Counted from the stretch's first letter, positions 13,370-22,335 are shown. The stretch is 64,000 nt of DNA from Acinetobacter calcoaceticus DSM 30006 = CIP 81.8 (GCF_000368965.1 NZ_KB849780.1:2428340-2492339); one strand, 5' to 3'. Program-made: numbers and translations. The notes: generated by a model not told the origin, from the letters alone.

Positions 13370-13795
13370 TTATGCAAATAGAGGTGGTGCACGCCCTTGC
13401 GGGAGTAGGAAAAGTCGCTGTAGCGCAAAATAAACATGTTTGAATGCTTGTTGATAGGCGACTAAGCGAACTTGTATGCGAACTAAAACTTCTTTTACGC
13501 CGAATTCAGGCGGTAAAACCAGATTGGCATAGACGGTACAATATTGACATTGGTGATTTGCATCATGATGGTTATGGTGTTCAGGTACTTGAGCCTGCTC
13601 AATATGATGTTCATGATGTGAATGCATGGTATGTGACATGGCTTCCGTCTGTGCTTTGGGTTTCAGCAAAGCACGGGTAATAGTTTCACAGACCGGAGCA
13701 ATTTGATATTGCTTCGGTAATAGCGGCTGTAGAAATACCGCGACCTGTAAAAATACTGCTGCACATGCAAGCAGTAAACCACTACGAAAAACCAA
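13370..13795 (-). CDS. DUF2946 family protein
   Basis: A 141-residue protein with a hydrophobic N-terminus (membrane anchor or signal), a His-rich middle (SHHEHH, HHNHHDANH), a CQYC motif and the C-terminal PQGRAPPL ending typical of DUF2946. The family usually neighbours copper receptors and copper-resistance genes, as here (OprC-like gene 73 bp downstream). The start appears to be TTG at 13795: the nearest in-frame ATG further out (13804) is followed at once by a stop codon. Its biochemical role is unknown; the CxxC and His cluster suggest metal binding. Confidence 0.75.
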   Translation of the reverse strand: MVFRSGLLLACAAVFLQVAVFLQPLLPKQYQIAPVCETITRALLKPKAQTEAMSHTMHSHHEHHIEQAQVPEHHNHHDANHQCQYCTVYANLVLPPEFGVKEVLVRIQVRLVAYQQAFKHVYFALQRLFLLPQGRAPPLFA

Positions 13796-13838
13796 AAATC
13801 ACATCCACACTATATTAATATTTGAAGAATAGAAATTT

Positions 13839-14369
13839 TTAACGTTTTACTGCAACTTTTTCACGCTCACGTTGACGAACAACTTTTTCGACTTTTTCAC
13901 GCGCACGCTGACGTTTAAGTGGCGACAAATAATCCACAAATAATTTGCCATTTAAGTGATCCATTTCATGTTGGATACAAACAGCGAGAAGTCCATCAGC
14001 TTCTATCTCAAATGCTTGACCTTCAAGGTTAATTGCCTCAATTTTCACACGTGACGGGCGCTCAACTTTGTCGTATATTTGTGGCACCGATAGGCAGCCT
14101 TCTTCGTACTGCTGCTTATCTTCTGTCAGCGGAGTGATTTTGGGGTTAATAAAAACCAAGGGTTCATCTTTAGCTTCAGATAAATCTATAACGATTAACT
14201 GAATATGACGATCTACCTGTGAAGCTGCTAAACCAATACCTGGTGCGGCATACATGGTTTCAAGCATATCTGCTGCAAGTTGACGAATTTCATCAGTAAC
14301 TTCTTCAACAGGCTTAGCAATGGTACGAAGACGGGGATCAGGAAAACTTAAAATAGGTAATAAGGCCAT
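13839..14369 (-). CDS. def: Peptide deformylase
   Basis: This cytoplasmic Fe(II) enzyme removes the N-formyl group from new polypeptides. All three motifs are present: GIGLAASQV at 44-52, EGCLSVP at 90-96 (Cys92 metal ligand) and QHEMDH at 133-138 (His134 and His138 ligands, Glu135 catalytic base). The length of 176 residues is normal for type 1. The C-terminus is rich in Arg/Lys. It is divergent from the LysM-protein/dprA/tsaC cluster; def next to lysM-dprA-tsaC is a widely conserved neighbourhood. Confidence 0.97.
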   Translation of the reverse strand: MALLPILSFPDPRLRTIAKPVEEVTDEIRQLAADMLETMYAAPGIGLAASQVDRHIQLIVIDLSEAKDEPLVFINPKITPLTEDKQQYEEGCLSVPQIYDKVERPSRVKIEAINLEGQAFEIEADGLLAVCIQHEMDHLNGKLFVDYLSPLKRQRAREKVEKVVRQREREKVAVKR

Positions 14370-14491
14370 ACTGACGTCCTCACTTATGCCATTGATTGAA
14401 AAACCAAATGAAGGAAATACTTCATCGAAAAATTGTGTGTAAGCCGCCTATTATAACGCATCTGCACACATAATTTTTAGGAATTATCATA

Positions 14492-15646
14492 ATGAAAAAG
14501 GTTTTTAACGGCATGGGTGAATTTCATGCTTTGGGGATAAAAAAGCATTTGCTTGCTTTCGCACTTTTTACAGGGGTTGCAATGGTTACAGTAGCAGAGG
14601 TTCATGCTGCTAGTCCGAACCATAATCCACCCTCTCTAAAAAGTAATGCACCACATGTCTACGTTGTAAAACGAGGAGATACGCTGTGGGATATTTCTGG
14701 TCATTTCCTAAGTAAACCTTGGCGCTGGCCAGAAATCTGGGCAAGTAATCAGCACGTCAAAAATCCACACTGGATTTATCCGGGTGACCGCTTATTGTTA
14801 TGCAGTTTAGCTGGTCGCCCATTGATAGGTAAAGATGAGGGAGATGGTTGTGTCGGCATTATTCGTCGCTACACAGGCCAAACAGCAAACTTACAACCTC
14901 AAGTTCGTGTGGAGTCGCTCAACGATAATGTGCCTGTTATTCCACTTGAACATATCAAACAGTGGTTAGAACACAGCACAATTTTGCCAGCGGATGCTAT
15001 TGAACATACGCCTTATATTGTTGGCACTGCCGATCAACGTGTACTTGCTGCAAAGGGCCAAACGATTTATGCACGCGGACAAGGTTTAATTGATGGTCAA
15101 CGTTATGCTGTCTACCGTGAAGGTGAACCTTACTATTTCACAGACAGTAAAGGCAAAAAACACAGCCTAGGTATTGAACTACAACAGGTTGCGTCAGGTA
15201 TTGCGATTTCTTCTGAGAAAGACATAACAACACTTGAGCTAACTGATAGCTACAATTCCGAAGTGCGTCGTGGTGATCGGGTCATGCCAGAAGAAGACGC
15301 GACTTTGCCTACTCTATTTTACCCAGTGGATGCTAAACAAGTGACGGATGGTGGCAAGATCATTCGTGTGATGGGTTCAATTGGTAGAGCAGCCAAAAAT
15401 AGTGTAGTGACTTTAGACCGCGGTACGGCTCAAGGCGTTCAGGTGGGTCAAGTCTTTGATATTACCCAACAAGGTGAAACCATTCGAGATCCTAAAACCA
15501 AAGAACCAATACAGTTACCTGGTCAACAAATTGGTAGCCTTATGGTATTTAGAACTTTTGATCAGCTCAGCTATGCCTATGTATTAGAAAGTGACTTACC
15601 TATTAAAGTAGGTTCAAACATTCAGCCACCTCGTCTTGATGATTAA
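14492..15646 (+). CDS. LysM domain-containing protein
   Basis: A 384-residue exported protein. The N-terminus has a long signal peptide (hydrophobic segment LLAFALFTGVAMVTVAEVHA, cleavage near residue 40). One LysM peptidoglycan-binding domain follows at about 55-103 (VVKRGDTLWDISGHFL then NPHWIYPGDRLLL). The remaining 280 residues resemble the conserved partner region found in the LysM protein next to dprA in many gammaproteobacteria. It likely acts at the cell wall. It is followed at 20 bp by dprA and then tsaC. Confidence 0.87.
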   Translation: MKKVFNGMGEFHALGIKKHLLAFALFTGVAMVTVAEVHAASPNHNPPSLKSNAPHVYVVKRGDTLWDISGHFLSKPWRWPEIWASNQHVKNPHWIYPGDRLLLCSLAGRPLIGKDEGDGCVGIIRRYTGQTANLQPQVRVESLNDNVPVIPLEHIKQWLEHSTILPADAIEHTPYIVGTADQRVLAAKGQTIYARGQGLIDGQRYAVYREGEPYYFTDSKGKKHSLGIELQQVASGIAISSEKDITTLELTDSYNSEVRRGDRVMPEEDATLPTLFYPVDAKQVTDGGKIIRVMGSIGRAAKNSVVTLDRGTAQGVQVGQVFDITQQGETIRDPKTKEPIQLPGQQIGSLMVFRTFDQLSYAYVLESDLPIKVGSNIQPPRLDD

Positions 15647-15666
15647 CGCTGGATATACACTTTACA

Positions 15667-16797
15667 ATGCTTACTCAACTTTCTTCACACCATTACCACA
15701 CCCTTAAAGTGTGGTATTTGGTTCAGCACTCTTTAGTTAGCTTTAAAAAAATTGTCGACTACTTCGATAGCTGTGAAACGGCTGTCCAACCTGCTGGGTT
15801 AGTCCAATGGTCTAATCTCGGTTTACATACCAATCATTTAAAACGCGTAGATGAATTTCAAACTGCTCAAGGTCAGGCTCATTTTGAAAAACTGATTGAG
15901 CAGATCCAGCAATATACTGACTTTATTTTAACGCCAGATGACTCTGGCTATCCTACGCAATTGCTACCTTACACAGATCATCCTCCCATCATTTTTGGAA
16001 AAGGCCAAGCTCAAGCTTTGTTACAACCACAAATTGCGATTGTTGGTAGTCGAAAACCAAGCCCACATGGTCGTCAGGTTGCTTATGATTTTGCCTATTA
16101 CTTAAGTGAAAAAGGATTTTATGTGAGTAGTGGCTTGGCATATGGCATTGACGAAGCCGCTCATCAAGGAGCTTCAGTACATCAACGAACTATTGCTGTA
16201 ACCGGAACCGGTCTAGACAGCACCTACCCTGCTCAGAATAAAAAACTTGCAGAACAGATCTTGGCTCAAAACGGCGCCATCATTACTGAGTTTTTACCCG
16301 GTACGCTACCATTACAGCAGCATTTTCCACGTAGGAACCGAATTGTTAGTGGTTTGAGTTTAGGCGTGTTAGTGGTAGAAGCTACTTTAAAAAGTGGCTC
16401 TCTGATTACTGCCAACAAAGCTGCTGAGCAAGGTAAAACGGTGTTTGCTATTCCTGGCCATATTTATAGTGAGTTTCATCAGGGCTGTCATCAACTCATT
16501 CGTGAGGGTGCAATCTTAGTCGATCATCCTGAACAGATTATTGAGGACCTTGCTCTTCCAACCCAATGGCAGAGTCAACAACAAAATCAAAGTGAGACAG
16601 CTGAAACTGGCGCGCCAGAAATTCCTGAACATTTAGTTAAACTATATCAATCTTTAGACTGGGTGGGTCAAGATATTGATCAGCTTATTGTGCACCATTC
16701 ACAACCGGTTGCAGAACTCACCTCTTCACTCATGGAACTAGAACTACTTGGTTTATGTATGCAACAATCAGGGCTGTATTTACGTTGTCGCTCTTAG
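15667..16797 (+). CDS. dprA: DNA processing protein DprA
   Basis: DprA (376 residues) loads RecA on incoming single-stranded DNA during natural transformation. The Rossmann-like DNA-binding domain is clear: IVGSRKPSPHGRQVAYDFA near residue 125, SSGLAYGIDEAAHQGA, and FPRRNRIVSGLSLGVLVVEA. A C-terminal winged-helix domain (about 310-376) is also present, as in most full-length DprA. Acinetobacter is naturally competent, so the gene is likely functional. It lies 20 bp after the LysM gene and 51 bp before tsaC. Confidence 0.95.
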   Translation: MLTQLSSHHYHTLKVWYLVQHSLVSFKKIVDYFDSCETAVQPAGLVQWSNLGLHTNHLKRVDEFQTAQGQAHFEKLIEQIQQYTDFILTPDDSGYPTQLLPYTDHPPIIFGKGQAQALLQPQIAIVGSRKPSPHGRQVAYDFAYYLSEKGFYVSSGLAYGIDEAAHQGASVHQRTIAVTGTGLDSTYPAQNKKLAEQILAQNGAIITEFLPGTLPLQQHFPRRNRIVSGLSLGVLVVEATLKSGSLITANKAAEQGKTVFAIPGHIYSEFHQGCHQLIREGAILVDHPEQIIEDLALPTQWQSQQQNQSETAETGAPEIPEHLVKLYQSLDWVGQDIDQLIVHHSQPVAELTSSLMELELLGLCMQQSGLYLRCRS

Positions 16798-16848
16798 TAC
16801 TGGAGCGCACAATAGCAATTCTGTCTGATTGAAAGGAAGAGTATTACC

Positions 16849-17418
16849 ATGATTACCACCTCAGTTACCGAAGCAGCCGAAAGTTTACATCAAGGTCAAG
16901 TCTTGGCGTATCCAACTGAGGCAGTTTGGGGGCTAGGTTGCGACCCTTTTAACGAACAAGCTTTTCAAAAAATCCTCGAACTTAAACAGAGACCTATTGA
17001 GAAGGGGGTCATTTTATTAGCCGGCCATATTAGCCAAGTTGAGCACCTGTTAACCTCTTTACCTGAAGCGACTCAACAAGAAATTATTGATTGCTGGACG
17101 AATCACCAACCTTCAGAAAGAGCCACAACTTGGCTCTTGCCTGCTGGTGAACATATTCCTTCATGGATTAAAGGTGAACATCCTCTTGTCGCTGTTCGAG
17201 TCACCACACATCCTTTGTGTGTGGCATTATGCAATGCTTTTCATGGTTTTATTGTTTCGACTAGTGCCAACCCGAGCGGGCAAGAACCTGCTCATTCACT
17301 ACAAGATGCCTGCCAATACTTTGGTTCACAATTAAACTATCTCAATGGTGATTTAGGCCAAAGTCAGCAGCCAAGTAGAATTATCAATGCTCTCACAGGC
17401 GAGATTATCCGCGCTTAA
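16849..17418 (+). CDS. tsaC: Threonylcarbamoyl-AMP synthase
   Basis: TsaC makes threonylcarbamoyl-AMP from Thr, bicarbonate and ATP, the first step of t6A37 modification of ANN-decoding tRNAs. It is a 189-residue YrdC-domain protein, the short form without the Sua5 C-terminal domain. The YPTEAVWGLGCDP segment near residue 21 and the STSANPSGQEP segment near residue 136 are the nucleotide and threonine-binding signatures. The start ATG is preceded by AAGGAAGAG. Co-oriented with dprA, as commonly seen. Confidence 0.95.
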   Translation: MITTSVTEAAESLHQGQVLAYPTEAVWGLGCDPFNEQAFQKILELKQRPIEKGVILLAGHISQVEHLLTSLPEATQQEIIDCWTNHQPSERATTWLLPAGEHIPSWIKGEHPLVAVRVTTHPLCVALCNAFHGFIVSTSANPSGQEPAHSLQDACQYFGSQLNYLNGDLGQSQQPSRIINALTGEIIRA

Positions 17419-17426
17419 TTTCAGAC

Positions 17427-17600
17427 AAAAAAAAGCTCAGTTATATAGGGATAACTGAGCATAAAAAAGGATGGGTATATACCGCATCCAGAGGGTTTGG
17501 ATATCTCTGCAACGAAAGATAATTTGCAAAAAAGAGCGTCTTTCGTAGTGGTCGCTATTATGTGGCAATAGACTAAATGAGAGAAATATATAATTTCTCT
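17427..17600 (-). ncRNA. Candidate small RNA or structured leader (unassigned)
   Basis: This minus-strand stretch ends in a textbook intrinsic terminator: a 10-bp stem (17460-17451 with 17444-17435) followed by eight T residues (17434-17427). Just upstream is a second hairpin (17489-17469) followed by six T residues. Further upstream are two more inverted repeats: 17512-17519 with 17539-17546, and 17579-17600. No reading frame longer than a few codons is seen. The EamA gene upstream already has its own terminator at 17755-17792, so the 17427 terminator has no known gene to serve. A small RNA starting near 17600-17740 would explain it. I could not identify a convincing promoter. Confidence 0.4.
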
Positions 17601-17754
17601 AAAAAAAGCATGAAAAGTGTAGGAAATTTACGATTTTTCGCTTAAAAATTAAAATTATATTAATATTTTTATTCGGCTTTTTTAATATTTATATTTCAAC
17701 CTAGTTTTATAATCTATTTATAAATCATATAGAAAAGCTTTAACTAATAAAAAA
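17601..17754. other. AT-rich intergenic stretch
   Basis: Very AT-rich, with no gene visible. A TATAAT-like hexamer occurs on the minus strand near 17655, but no good -35 element accompanies it. Confidence 0.5.
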
Positions 17755-17792
17755 ATGGCATATTTTCATTAGTTTTTTTAAAAATATGCCAT
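17755..17792. terminator. Bidirectional-looking terminator after the EamA gene
   Basis: A perfect 11-bp stem (17755-17765 with 17782-17792) is flanked by T runs on both strands. It lies 16 bp past the minus-strand EamA stop codon. Confidence 0.82.
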
Positions 17793-17808
17793 AGTTTTTT
17801 TAGTCGTC

Positions 17809-18729
17809 TTAGTTTTGCTCTTGTATGAGTTCACTCTTTTTGGAACTGACCTTCTTTTGAGCCATGATGATACCAATTAAAATTATTACACCACCTAGTG
17901 TGTGATAAATGGTCCACTGCTCAGATAACCAGACACTCGCAATAATTGCTGTAAACACGGGAACTAAGTTCATAAAGATACTTGTTCTATTAGGACCTAA
18001 TTGCTGAACAGCCAACATCCAAACTAAAGGCGCAATGAGAGAAGCAAAAACACCTGCATAAATAGCACTCGGAGCATTTTGTGCATTTAAAGCATCCAGT
18101 CCGAACCAGAAAATCAAAGGAAGGTGAAATATTACAGAAAAACCAATCTGGACATATAAGCTCGTCATGATTGGAAGTGGCAACTGCCATTTTTTAAGAA
18201 AAACCCCATAAAATGCATAAAAGAACACAGCAATAATCATTAATGCATCACCAAGATGTCCACCAGAACTTAATAAGTGGCCAATATCTCCTTGGGACAT
18301 GACATAGAGCAAACCTGCAAAAGACAAAATACTGCCAAAAACTGCAAAGCGATTAGGCACATCTTTTAAAATGGCAAGAGAAACAAAAATAGTAAAGATG
18401 GGAATAAACGCATTCACAATTCCCATATTAGTTGCACTGGTATAATGTGCAGCTGTATAAGCAAGTCCTTGATAAAGAACCATTCCAAATGCACTTAATA
18501 CTGCTAATTTAGGCAAATACTGTTTTAATAAGTGTCGCTGTTTCCAAACTGGTAACAACATAAATGGGGTTAAAATAATAAAGGCGATCAACCACCGGTA
18601 AAAACTGATACTGACTGGAGAGATATAATCAGAAACATAGCGGGTAACTACAATATTTAAAGACCAAATCAGTACTGCCAAAATGGGAAATATAAATGCC
18701 CATTTATGATATTTCATGACCTGACTCAT
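17809..18729 (-). CDS. EamA (DMT) family transporter
   Basis: A 306-residue drug/metabolite transporter superfamily protein with about ten membrane helices arranged as two EamA repeats (about 12-140 and 155-290). The first repeat has the signature WSLNIVVTRYVSDYISPVSISFYRW and the second ends in the GGVIILIGIIMAQKK helix. These inner-membrane exporters move amino acids, metabolites or drugs; the substrate cannot be told from sequence. It lies 104 bp downstream of a TetR gene on the same strand, so both may share a transcript. Confidence 0.88.
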   Translation of the reverse strand: MSQVMKYHKWAFIFPILAVLIWSLNIVVTRYVSDYISPVSISFYRWLIAFIILTPFMLLPVWKQRHLLKQYLPKLAVLSAFGMVLYQGLAYTAAHYTSATNMGIVNAFIPIFTIFVSLAILKDVPNRFAVFGSILSFAGLLYVMSQGDIGHLLSSGGHLGDALMIIAVFFYAFYGVFLKKWQLPLPIMTSLYVQIGFSVIFHLPLIFWFGLDALNAQNAPSAIYAGVFASLIAPLVWMLAVQQLGPNRTSIFMNLVPVFTAIIASVWLSEQWTIYHTLGGVIILIGIIMAQKKVSSKKSELIQEQN

Positions 18730-18833
18730 AGTAATACGCCATCTGTAAAAGAGAGTTTATTTTGAAGAATGTCTTAATAAATTGAAATATCGTATTTCCG
18801 ACATTGATATTGAACTTAGGACATCATCCGTTT

Positions 18834-19478
18834 TTAGAATAATGTCCAAGTCTTCATGGCATGTTCCACAACTTTGTGTAATTGCTCGGTACTCGCCCCA
18901 TCTCTTGCTTGAATCGTTAACCCTTGAATGACAGTTGCATAAAAGTCTGTCATTTCCTGTAACGGTGCATTCGAAGACAAATCACCCTGCTCTACACCTT
19001 GTTGAAGACGTTTGAATAATTTTTCTTTGGTCTTTATTCGTTTATCGAGAAGGTTCTGCTGCACATTCTGAGTAGCGTCAGAACAATTCATAGCAGCAAC
19101 AACGAGCATGCAACCAGCAGGCTTATTTGGCTGGACGAGTCTTTTAACGTTATCGTATAGATAAAGTTCAAAAGCGATTTTTGCTGTTTTTGCTTCTAAA
19201 AAGATGGTTTCAATAGGGCATGCTTCATGAGCCAAGTAGTAATCAATACTTTGATAAAACAGCCCAGCCTTATCTCCAAACGCACTGTATAAACTTGGTG
19301 CTGTAATTTCCAAAGCCTGTGTTAAATCACTGATCGACGTTGCTTCATAGCCATGCTCCCAAAAAAGCAACATTGCTTTTTGCAAAACCTGCTGTTCATC
19401 AAAGCATTTAGGCCGCCCACGTTTTTTTTTCAGCGTGTCTTCAGCAGCGATCAAATTCGTTTCATGCGTATTTGTCAT
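18834..19478 (-). CDS. TetR/AcrR family transcriptional regulator
   Basis: A 214-residue TetR-family protein. It begins with a short basic lead (KKKRGRPKCFDEQQVLQKAM) followed by the HTH (SISDLTQALEITAPSLYSAFGDKAGLF), which is the COG1309 pattern. I start it at the Met at 19478 (MTNTHET); the longer frame to 19541 runs through the operator region and is unlikely. It is divergent from the MFS gene at 19623. Two matching operator-like sites lie between them, so it probably represses both itself and the pump. Confidence 0.87.
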   Translation of the reverse strand: MTNTHETNLIAAEDTLKKKRGRPKCFDEQQVLQKAMLLFWEHGYEATSISDLTQALEITAPSLYSAFGDKAGLFYQSIDYYLAHEACPIETIFLEAKTAKIAFELYLYDNVKRLVQPNKPAGCMLVVAAMNCSDATQNVQQNLLDKRIKTKEKLFKRLQQGVEQGDLSSNAPLQEMTDFYATVIQGLTIQARDGASTEQLHKVVEHAMKTWTLF

Positions 19479-19497
19479 AAAGATCACATCTATTTTT

Positions 19498-19513
19498 ATA
19501 ACAATCGTTATTA
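19498..19513. promoter_or_regulatory. Candidate TetR operator, site 1
   Basis: ATAACAATCGTTATTA is an imperfect palindrome just upstream of the TetR start codon. It matches site 2 (19555-19570) in the pattern ATAAYRATCGTTAKT. Confidence 0.55.
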
Positions 19514-19554
19514 AATTAATTGACGTTCGATTTTTTATCAACTATTTTATTTTC

Positions 19555-19570
19555 ATAATGATCGTTAGTT
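19555..19570. promoter_or_regulatory. Candidate TetR operator, site 2
   Basis: ATAATGATCGTTAGTT repeats the core of site 1, with a start-to-start spacing of 57 bp, in the TetR-MFS intergenic region. Two copies of one motif support a bona fide operator pair. Confidence 0.55.
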
Positions 19571-19622
19571 AATTAATAAATTGCCTTTGTTCACTCCAAA
19601 TTTAGCCAAGTAAGGATTTCCT

Positions 19623-20837
19623 ATGGACCAATCTTCTATCTCTAAAGCGCGACCCACGACCTCCCCACAGGGAAGCTGGTTTGCTATTTTGGCCGTTGCC
19701 ATTGCAGCATTTGCATTAGTAACAAGTGAATTTTTACCTGTTGGTGTTTTAAATAGTGTTGCAACAGATTTAAATATTTCTGTAGGTACAGCCGGTCTTA
19801 TTATTACTGTACCCGGCATTATGGCCGCGATTGCTGCCCCCTTATTACCAGTTTCAGTGAAACAACTTGATCGACGCTATGTTCTCATTTTACTGACAGC
19901 AATTATGGTTATTGCCAATACCATTACTGCTTTTGCTGAAAACTTTCATATTCTATTACTTAGTCGCTTAATTTTAGGAATCTCAATTGGCGGATTCTGG
20001 GCCACGGCAATCGCTTTAAGTGGAAAATTAGCTCCCGCCCATCTCCCTATTGCTAAAGCAACTGCTGTTGTAATGGCAGGCGTAACTTTTGCGACAGTTT
20101 TGGGTGTTCCTATGGGAACATGGTTAAGTGAATTTTATGGCTGGCGCAGTGCTTTTGGAATTACAGCAGGAATTGGCTTAATTGTTTTAATCTTACAATT
20201 AATCTTTTTACCTAAACTTGTTCCAGACTCACCAATCCATATGAGGGACTTACCAGCATTATTACGCACGCCTAAAGCACGTAGCGGCATGCTGATTGTC
20301 TTGCTTATCGGTCTTGCTCATTTTTGTGCATATAGCTATTTAGCACCTTTCTTTAAGAATATTGCAGGCTTTAATGGTACAACGATTAGTTCATTATTAT
20401 TGCTCTATGGAATTGCAGGTATTTTCGGAAATGCATTTGCTGGATATAGTGGTAATTTGAATGTCCGTTATACGCTTGCCTTTGTTAGTGCTTGCTTTGC
20501 AATTGTATTTTTTGGATTCCCACTTTTTGCCATTCATGAATTTGGTGCTATTGTCTTAACTGCTTTATGGGGCTTCGCATTTGGTGCTTTTCCTACCTCA
20601 GCCAATATCTGGATGTTTGTACATGCGCCACATGCAGTTGAAAAAGGTATGCCTCTTTTTGTAGGTATGTTTCAGGTCATGATTGCCACAGGTTCATTAT
20701 TAGGCGGTTATGTGGTTGATCATTTCAATGAAAATACCTTAATTTATGGCGTATTAAGTTTTGTTGCTTTAGCACTCGTAAGTACTTTTACCTTAGCAAA
20801 AGGCTTAAACAACCCTAAAGCGACCTGTGAAAATTAA
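19623..20837 (+). CDS. MFS transporter, DHA1-type efflux protein
   Basis: A 404-residue major facilitator with twelve predicted helices, resembling the AraJ/SotB/YdhP group of sugar or drug effluxers. N-terminal features include SEFLPVGVLNSVATDLNISVGTAG (helix 1 and the first periplasmic loop) and RLILGISIGGFWATAIAL (helix 4 region). It acts in the inner membrane with proton antiport; the substrate is unknown. A TetR gene is divergent and an AraC gene follows 21 bp downstream, so it has two candidate regulators. Confidence 0.88.
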   Translation: MDQSSISKARPTTSPQGSWFAILAVAIAAFALVTSEFLPVGVLNSVATDLNISVGTAGLIITVPGIMAAIAAPLLPVSVKQLDRRYVLILLTAIMVIANTITAFAENFHILLLSRLILGISIGGFWATAIALSGKLAPAHLPIAKATAVVMAGVTFATVLGVPMGTWLSEFYGWRSAFGITAGIGLIVLILQLIFLPKLVPDSPIHMRDLPALLRTPKARSGMLIVLLIGLAHFCAYSYLAPFFKNIAGFNGTTISSLLLLYGIAGIFGNAFAGYSGNLNVRYTLAFVSACFAIVFFGFPLFAIHEFGAIVLTALWGFAFGAFPTSANIWMFVHAPHAVEKGMPLFVGMFQVMIATGSLLGGYVVDHFNENTLIYGVLSFVALALVSTFTLAKGLNNPKATCEN

Positions 20838-20858
20838 AATATTAGTCTGAGTACAAAG

Positions 20859-21623
20859 ATGAACAATGAGGACCAACAATTTTCTTTATTGAACAGTATA
20901 GAAGTTCATGAATTTCTATATCAAAAAGAAGATATTGTTCGTCCTCATGCCTCTCTCTGGGGAGATTTTAATTTCAGCTTAAATGGCATTTTAGAAATGC
21001 AGGTGGAAGAACAGCTATATCTGTCCCCACCTAGTTATGGACTTTGGATTCCACCTCAAACGGTTCATCAATCGACTGATATTGATCACGAAATTCACTA
21101 TATCTGTATTCGTCTACATCCCCGTCTATGCTCTATTTTAGGAGATGTCTGTCAGTGTTTTAGTATCCAGCCCTTTTTTCGAACCTTGGTCCTCCAAATT
21201 CTGGAACAACAGAAGCAGAATAAAAAACCTGAATATTTAGAACATCTTTTACAAGTCTTATTCGACCAATTACAACAAGCCCCAGCCTATTCGCATTATT
21301 TGCCTCAAACGCGACATCCAGTTTTATTGCCTATTTTAGAAAAGCTTTCCGACCCATTACTTTTTGATCACTCTTTACAACAGTTACTCCAAAATTTCTC
21401 GGTAAGTGACCGTCACCTATTACGTTTGAGTCAACAAGAGCTACAACTCTCTTTATCTGAATGGAGAAATCGAGCCAAAATTGTTTATGCAATTCATCAA
21501 ATACGACAAGGGACACCCATTAAGCGTTTAGCATATGATTTAGGTTATCAACATAGCTCAAGTTTTATTGAGTTTTTTAAACGTTATACTGGGCAAACAC
21601 CTATTCAAATTAGAAATAACTAG
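20859..21623 (+). CDS. AraC family transcriptional regulator
   Basis: A 254-residue regulator with an N-terminal cupin-like sensor (about 15-85, with PPSYGLWIPPQTVHQS) and a C-terminal AraC DNA-binding domain (about 160-254). The second HTH ends in the family signature DLGYQHSSSFIEFFKRYTGQTPIQIR. It lies 21 bp after the MFS gene and is probably co-transcribed. It may control that pump in response to the exported compound, which is inference. The inducer is unknown. Confidence 0.87.
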   Translation: MNNEDQQFSLLNSIEVHEFLYQKEDIVRPHASLWGDFNFSLNGILEMQVEEQLYLSPPSYGLWIPPQTVHQSTDIDHEIHYICIRLHPRLCSILGDVCQCFSIQPFFRTLVLQILEQQKQNKKPEYLEHLLQVLFDQLQQAPAYSHYLPQTRHPVLLPILEKLSDPLLFDHSLQQLLQNFSVSDRHLLRLSQQELQLSLSEWRNRAKIVYAIHQIRQGTPIKRLAYDLGYQHSSSFIEFFKRYTGQTPIQIRNN

Positions 21624-21744
21624 AATTCAGTTTATCTTTTAAAATCTTTTTCTTTTTTGAACACGAATATTATTGCACTACCCCTCAATAGCAGTTAAAA
21701 CAAATGCGTTACTTGATATCAACTACAATCTTTAGGAAATACTC

Positions 21745-22290
21745 ATGACACAATCTGTATATCACATTCCAGTAAAAGCTATTTCAGGCGAAACGGTTGA
21801 CCTTGAACAATATAAGGGCAAGGTTTTACTTATTGTAAATACTGCTTCTAAATGTGGTTTAACTCCACAATACGAAGGCTTAGAAAAGCTTTATCAAGCA
21901 AAAAAAGATCAAGGTCTTGAAATTTTAGGTTTTCCAGCAAACAACTTTAAAGAGCAAGAACCAGGTTCAGATGAAGAAATTCAACAATTCTGTTCATTAA
22001 ATTATGATGTTCACTTCCCTTTATTCTCTAAAGTGTCTGTTGTCGGTGAAGATAAGCACCCACTCTATGAAACTTTGACAGCAGCTCAACCAGAACGTAC
22101 TGGTGAAGGACCTTTCCGTGAGCGTCTAGAAGGCTTAGGTATTCCAACTAATCCAGCTCCAGAAGTTTTATGGAACTTCGAAAAATTCTTAATTAATAAA
22201 AATGGCGAAGTAGTGGCTCGTTTTGCTCCAAACCTAACTGCGGATGATGAACAAATCGTTAAAGCAGTTGAAGCAGAGTTAGCAAAATAA
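21745..22290 (+). CDS. Glutathione peroxidase family protein
   Basis: A thioredoxin-fold peroxidase of 181 residues that reduces hydroperoxides with a thiol donor. The active site NTASKCGLTPQYEGLEKLY places the peroxidatic Cys at residue 37, encoded by TGT and not a selenocysteine TGA. The FPANNF motif and the WNFEKFLIN segment supply the other catalytic positions. There is no signal peptide, so it is cytoplasmic. A monocistronic unit is likely, with a terminator 15 bp downstream. The bacterial forms often use thioredoxin rather than glutathione. Confidence 0.93.
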   Translation: MTQSVYHIPVKAISGETVDLEQYKGKVLLIVNTASKCGLTPQYEGLEKLYQAKKDQGLEILGFPANNFKEQEPGSDEEIQQFCSLNYDVHFPLFSKVSVVGEDKHPLYETLTAAQPERTGEGPFRERLEGLGIPTNPAPEVLWNFEKFLINKNGEVVARFAPNLTADDEQIVKAVEAELAK

Positions 22291-22305
22291 CGTTTAAAAA
22301 ACGTG

Positions 22306-22335
22306 AAAAAGAGCGTTTTCTACGCTCTTTTTTAT
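22306..22335 (+). terminator. Intrinsic terminator after the peroxidase gene
   Basis: A ten-base stem (22306-22315 with 22323-22332) with loop TTTTCTA is followed by T residues. Confidence 0.85.

Noticed and set aside
21745..22290. Possible selenoprotein glutathione peroxidase
   Set aside because: The active-site codon is TGT (Cys), not TGA, and no SECIS-like need arises.
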